Below, one piece after another: positions 62,203 through 63,886 of a stretch of 63,886 bases of DNA. Every line of letters begins with the position of its first letter. The stretch's first letter is position 1. The DNA lies in NCBI GenBank assembly GCA_004295105.1, contig SHNC01000250.1, positions 1-63,886 of the forward strand, given 5' to 3'. Made by a program: the position numbers and the translations under genes. This DNA comes from Betaproteobacteria bacterium. Its GTDB lineage: Bacteria; Pseudomonadota; Gammaproteobacteria; Burkholderiales; Rhodocyclaceae. The notes beneath the pieces were generated by a model. That model searched no databases and was not told the origin of the DNA. It worked only from the letters and a program-made list of their open reading frames with translations.

Positions 62203-63886
62203 TCATCCGAGCCGGGCAACCATCTCGCGCGCACTGGCCTGCTGCTGTGCGCCGCCCTCGCGCAGCACCTCGTCCAGCAGTTCGAGCGCTCCTTCCTTGT
62301 CGCCCATTTCCTCGTAGGCGCGGGCAAGCTCGAGCTTGGTTTCGATCTCTTCGAAATTGTCCGGACGTGCCGCTTCCGCGGCAATTTCAGGCGCCACGGC
62401 CGGAGCCGGCTCCGCACCGGCTTCCTCGCCGAAGACATCCAGATCGAGATCGATGGAGGTCAGGTCGAGACTGGGCAAGGCCGACGGCTGGGATGCCGCC
62501 GGCTCGATGTCGAAATCGAAGTCGAGCAGGCTGGAGTCGAAGCTCGTCTTCTCGAGATCCATCTCGGCCGCCCCACCACCGGCCGGGGCCTCGGCGACCG
62601 CCTGCGGCACCGGGGCCGGAGCGGCCGCGCCGCTCGCGGACATGTCGGGAAGTTCGAAGTCGAGATCGAGCGCAGTCGCGTCGGGGTCGAAGTCGGGCAC
62701 CGCAGACTCGATCATCGTCGCCTGCAGGTCGGCTGCCCCAGTCTCGATCCGGCCCGGAGCCTCGGCGGCCGACTCGAAGTCCATGCCAAGCGCGGTGGTT
62801 TCGGGTTCGAACGTCAGCGGCGACACGTCCATCGCCGTCGCCTTGAGGTCGGGCATGGCGTTGGCACCGGGCTCGAACTCGAGGTCGGGCAGATCGAAGT
62901 CGAACGCGCTGGCCGCTTCCATGTCGCTCGCGCCCGACGCCGTCGCGTCGCGGTCTTCCAGCGACGCCGGGACCGCTGCAGCGGCAGCGGGCTGCAGGTC
63001 CAGATCGCCGATATCGAGATCGAAAGTCAGCCCCTGGCCCGCGGACTCGTCCGCGGTCGCCTGCCCCTGAGTGTCGATGGACGCTGCCGCGGCGACCACG
63101 GGCGGCAGGGGGGGCTCGTCGAGGCCGAGATCGAAATCGATCACCTCCAGCTCCTGCGGCGGTTCCTCGGGCTCGGCGCCGACCGCGCCCAGGGCGGCAG
63201 CAGGCGCCGCGCCGGCACCACCCCTTTCTTCTCCATCCTTGGCGAAACGGTTCAGTTCGCCGGGCTGCGTCCAGGTTTCCCTGAGCTGGGGCTGGGTCGA
63301 TTCCAGCGGCAGGGAGGCGGTGAAGTCCAGCGCCGAAAGGCTCTCGAACGGTTCGTCGACGGCAGCCGCGGATGGCCGCCCCTCCGACGCCGGGCCCTGT
63401 TCGCTCGCCCGTGCCTGAGCAGCGGTCGCGATCCCTGCCGCGGTGGCGAGACCTGCGGCGGCTGGGGAAATGTCGGTGCTCCGTGCGTCGCGGCCGGCAT
63501 CACGGGCGACGCCCTGAGGACCGTACAGCGGATTATCGGGGTCGAGCTTGCGTCCCATCCCGGCGGCGCGCTCCCAGTCCGGACCGCTGCCGCCGGTGCG
63601 CGCATACAGATCGGTCGCAACCGTCTCGAACTGCTTGAGGCTCTTGCGTTGCGTATAGATCTCGAGCAGTTTCAGGTAGATCGCGGTGCGATCCGGGTCA
63701 GCCTTCAGCGCATCCTGCAGGATCTCCTCCGCCTGCGCGTCACGGCCGTAGGCCATGTAGACATCGGCTTCGGCAACGGGATCGACCCCTTCGTCGGTGT
63801 CGATCGCGGAGAGCCCCGACTGGCTGAAATCGGTCATCAGCACGCTGTTGCCCGTATCGACGCTCTGGCCGCCCGTTTCGCCGAAT
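62203..63886 (-). CDS. fimV: FimV/HubP-like polar motility hub protein (C-terminal part, open at right edge)
   Basis: At least 561 residues; the 5' end lies outside the window and no in-frame stop occurs up to the edge. It begins inside a TPR-like region (EADVYMAYGRDAQAEEILQDALK), continues through a very acidic low-complexity stretch rich in short Asp-Phe-Asp-Leu-Glu motifs (residues about 200-480 of the visible part) and ends with the FimV C-terminal TPR (ETKLELARAYEEMGDKEGALELLDEVL). FimV/HubP organises type IV pili, flagella or chromosome poles and needs an N-terminal LysM, not visible here. The following genes (CbiQ-like, truA, trpF) match the P. aeruginosa fimV neighbourhood. Confidence 0.9.
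   Translation of the reverse strand, partial: FGETGGQSVDTGNSVLMTDFSQSGLSAIDTDEGVDPVAEADVYMAYGRDAQAEEILQDALKADPDRTAIYLKLLEIYTQRKSLKQFETVATDLYARTGGSGPDWERAAGMGRKLDPDNPLYGPQGVARDAGRDARSTDISPAAAGLATAAGIATAAQARASEQGPASEGRPSAAAVDEPFESLSALDFTASLPLESTQPQLRETWTQPGELNRFAKDGEERGGAGAAPAAALGAVGAEPEEPPQELEVIDFDLGLDEPPLPPVVAAAASIDTQGQATADESAGQGLTFDLDIGDLDLQPAAAAAVPASLEDRDATASGASDMEAASAFDFDLPDLEFEPGANAMPDLKATAMDVSPLTFEPETTALGMDFESAAEAPGRIETGAADLQATMIESAVPDFDPDATALDLDFELPDMSASGAAAPAPVPQAVAEAPAGGGAAEMDLEKTSFDSSLLDFDFDIEPAASQPSALPSLDLTSIDLDLDVFGEEAGAEPAPAVAPEIAAEAARPDNFEEIETKLELARAYEEMGDKEGALELLDEVLREGGAQQQASAREMVARLG

Overview
The window is a gene-dense, GC-rich bacterial chromosome segment with no insertion sequences, phage genes, rRNA or CRISPR arrays. 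Gene content and order point to a betaproteobacterium, most likely Rhodocyclales (Azoarcus/Thauera type). The clues are surE-pcm-nlpD-rpoS, thrS-infC-rpmI-rplT-pheST-ihfA-merR, gyrA-serC-pheA-hisC-tyrA-aroA/cmk-rpsA-ihfB-lapAB, and fimV-truA-trpFBA-accD-folC-SPOR-cvpA-purF-metZ. The genus is an inference from gene order and protein style, not a search result.

Layout. Positions 1-6.6 kb: the 5' part of a histone-deacetylase-family gene (minus), then a tightly overlapping plus-strand set (MoxR ATPase, DUF58 protein, TgpA-type transglutaminase, MltB-like lytic transglycosylase) and a DUF2189 membrane protein. 6.6-9.8 kb: surE-pcm-nlpD-rpoS on the minus strand with stop/start overlaps. 10.2-13.3 kb: three overlapping plus-strand genes (Kef-like antiporter, YbdK-like gamma-glutamyl ligase, class-I glutamine-amidotransferase-like hydrolase). 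13.5-21.4 kb (minus): tRNA-Val, thrS, infC, rpmI, rplT, pheS, pheT, ihfA, merR, tRNA-Pro. infC appears to start at AUC. 21.5-25.3 kb: YeaQ-like protein, PolB-type exonuclease and the YdbL/YnbE-like/YdbH envelope set. 25.3-40.2 kb (minus): cysM, ugd, lapB, lapA, ihfB, rpsA, a fused aroA-cmk, tyrA, hisC, pheA, serC, gyrA, i.e. the known mixed-function supraoperon. 40.5-46.5 kb (plus): a CHASE-PAS-GGDEF protein, then grpE, dnaK, dnaJ with clear heat-shock promoters. 46.7-51.9 kb: cysS (minus), then ppiA, ppiB, lpxH, a BNR-repeat propeller protein and a MoaD/ThiS-like protein (plus). 51.9-63.9 kb (minus): fimV (open at the right edge), a CbiQ-like protein, truA, trpF, trpB, trpA, accD, folC, SPOR protein, cvpA, purF, metZ.

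Most of the window is housekeeping: translation, aromatic amino acid, purine, folate and fatty acid synthesis, LPS and envelope assembly, protein folding and stationary-phase control. The least explained parts are two small translationally coupled sets. One is the antiporter, gamma-glutamyl ligase and gamma-glutamyl hydrolase trio, whose antiporter has Asn where KefC has its membrane Asp. The other is the BNR propeller and MoaD-like pair. Other points of note are the fused AroA-Cmk, the AUC start of infC, the SD-less leader of rpsA, and a Glu in place of the usual zinc-ligand Asp in the deacetylase-like protein.
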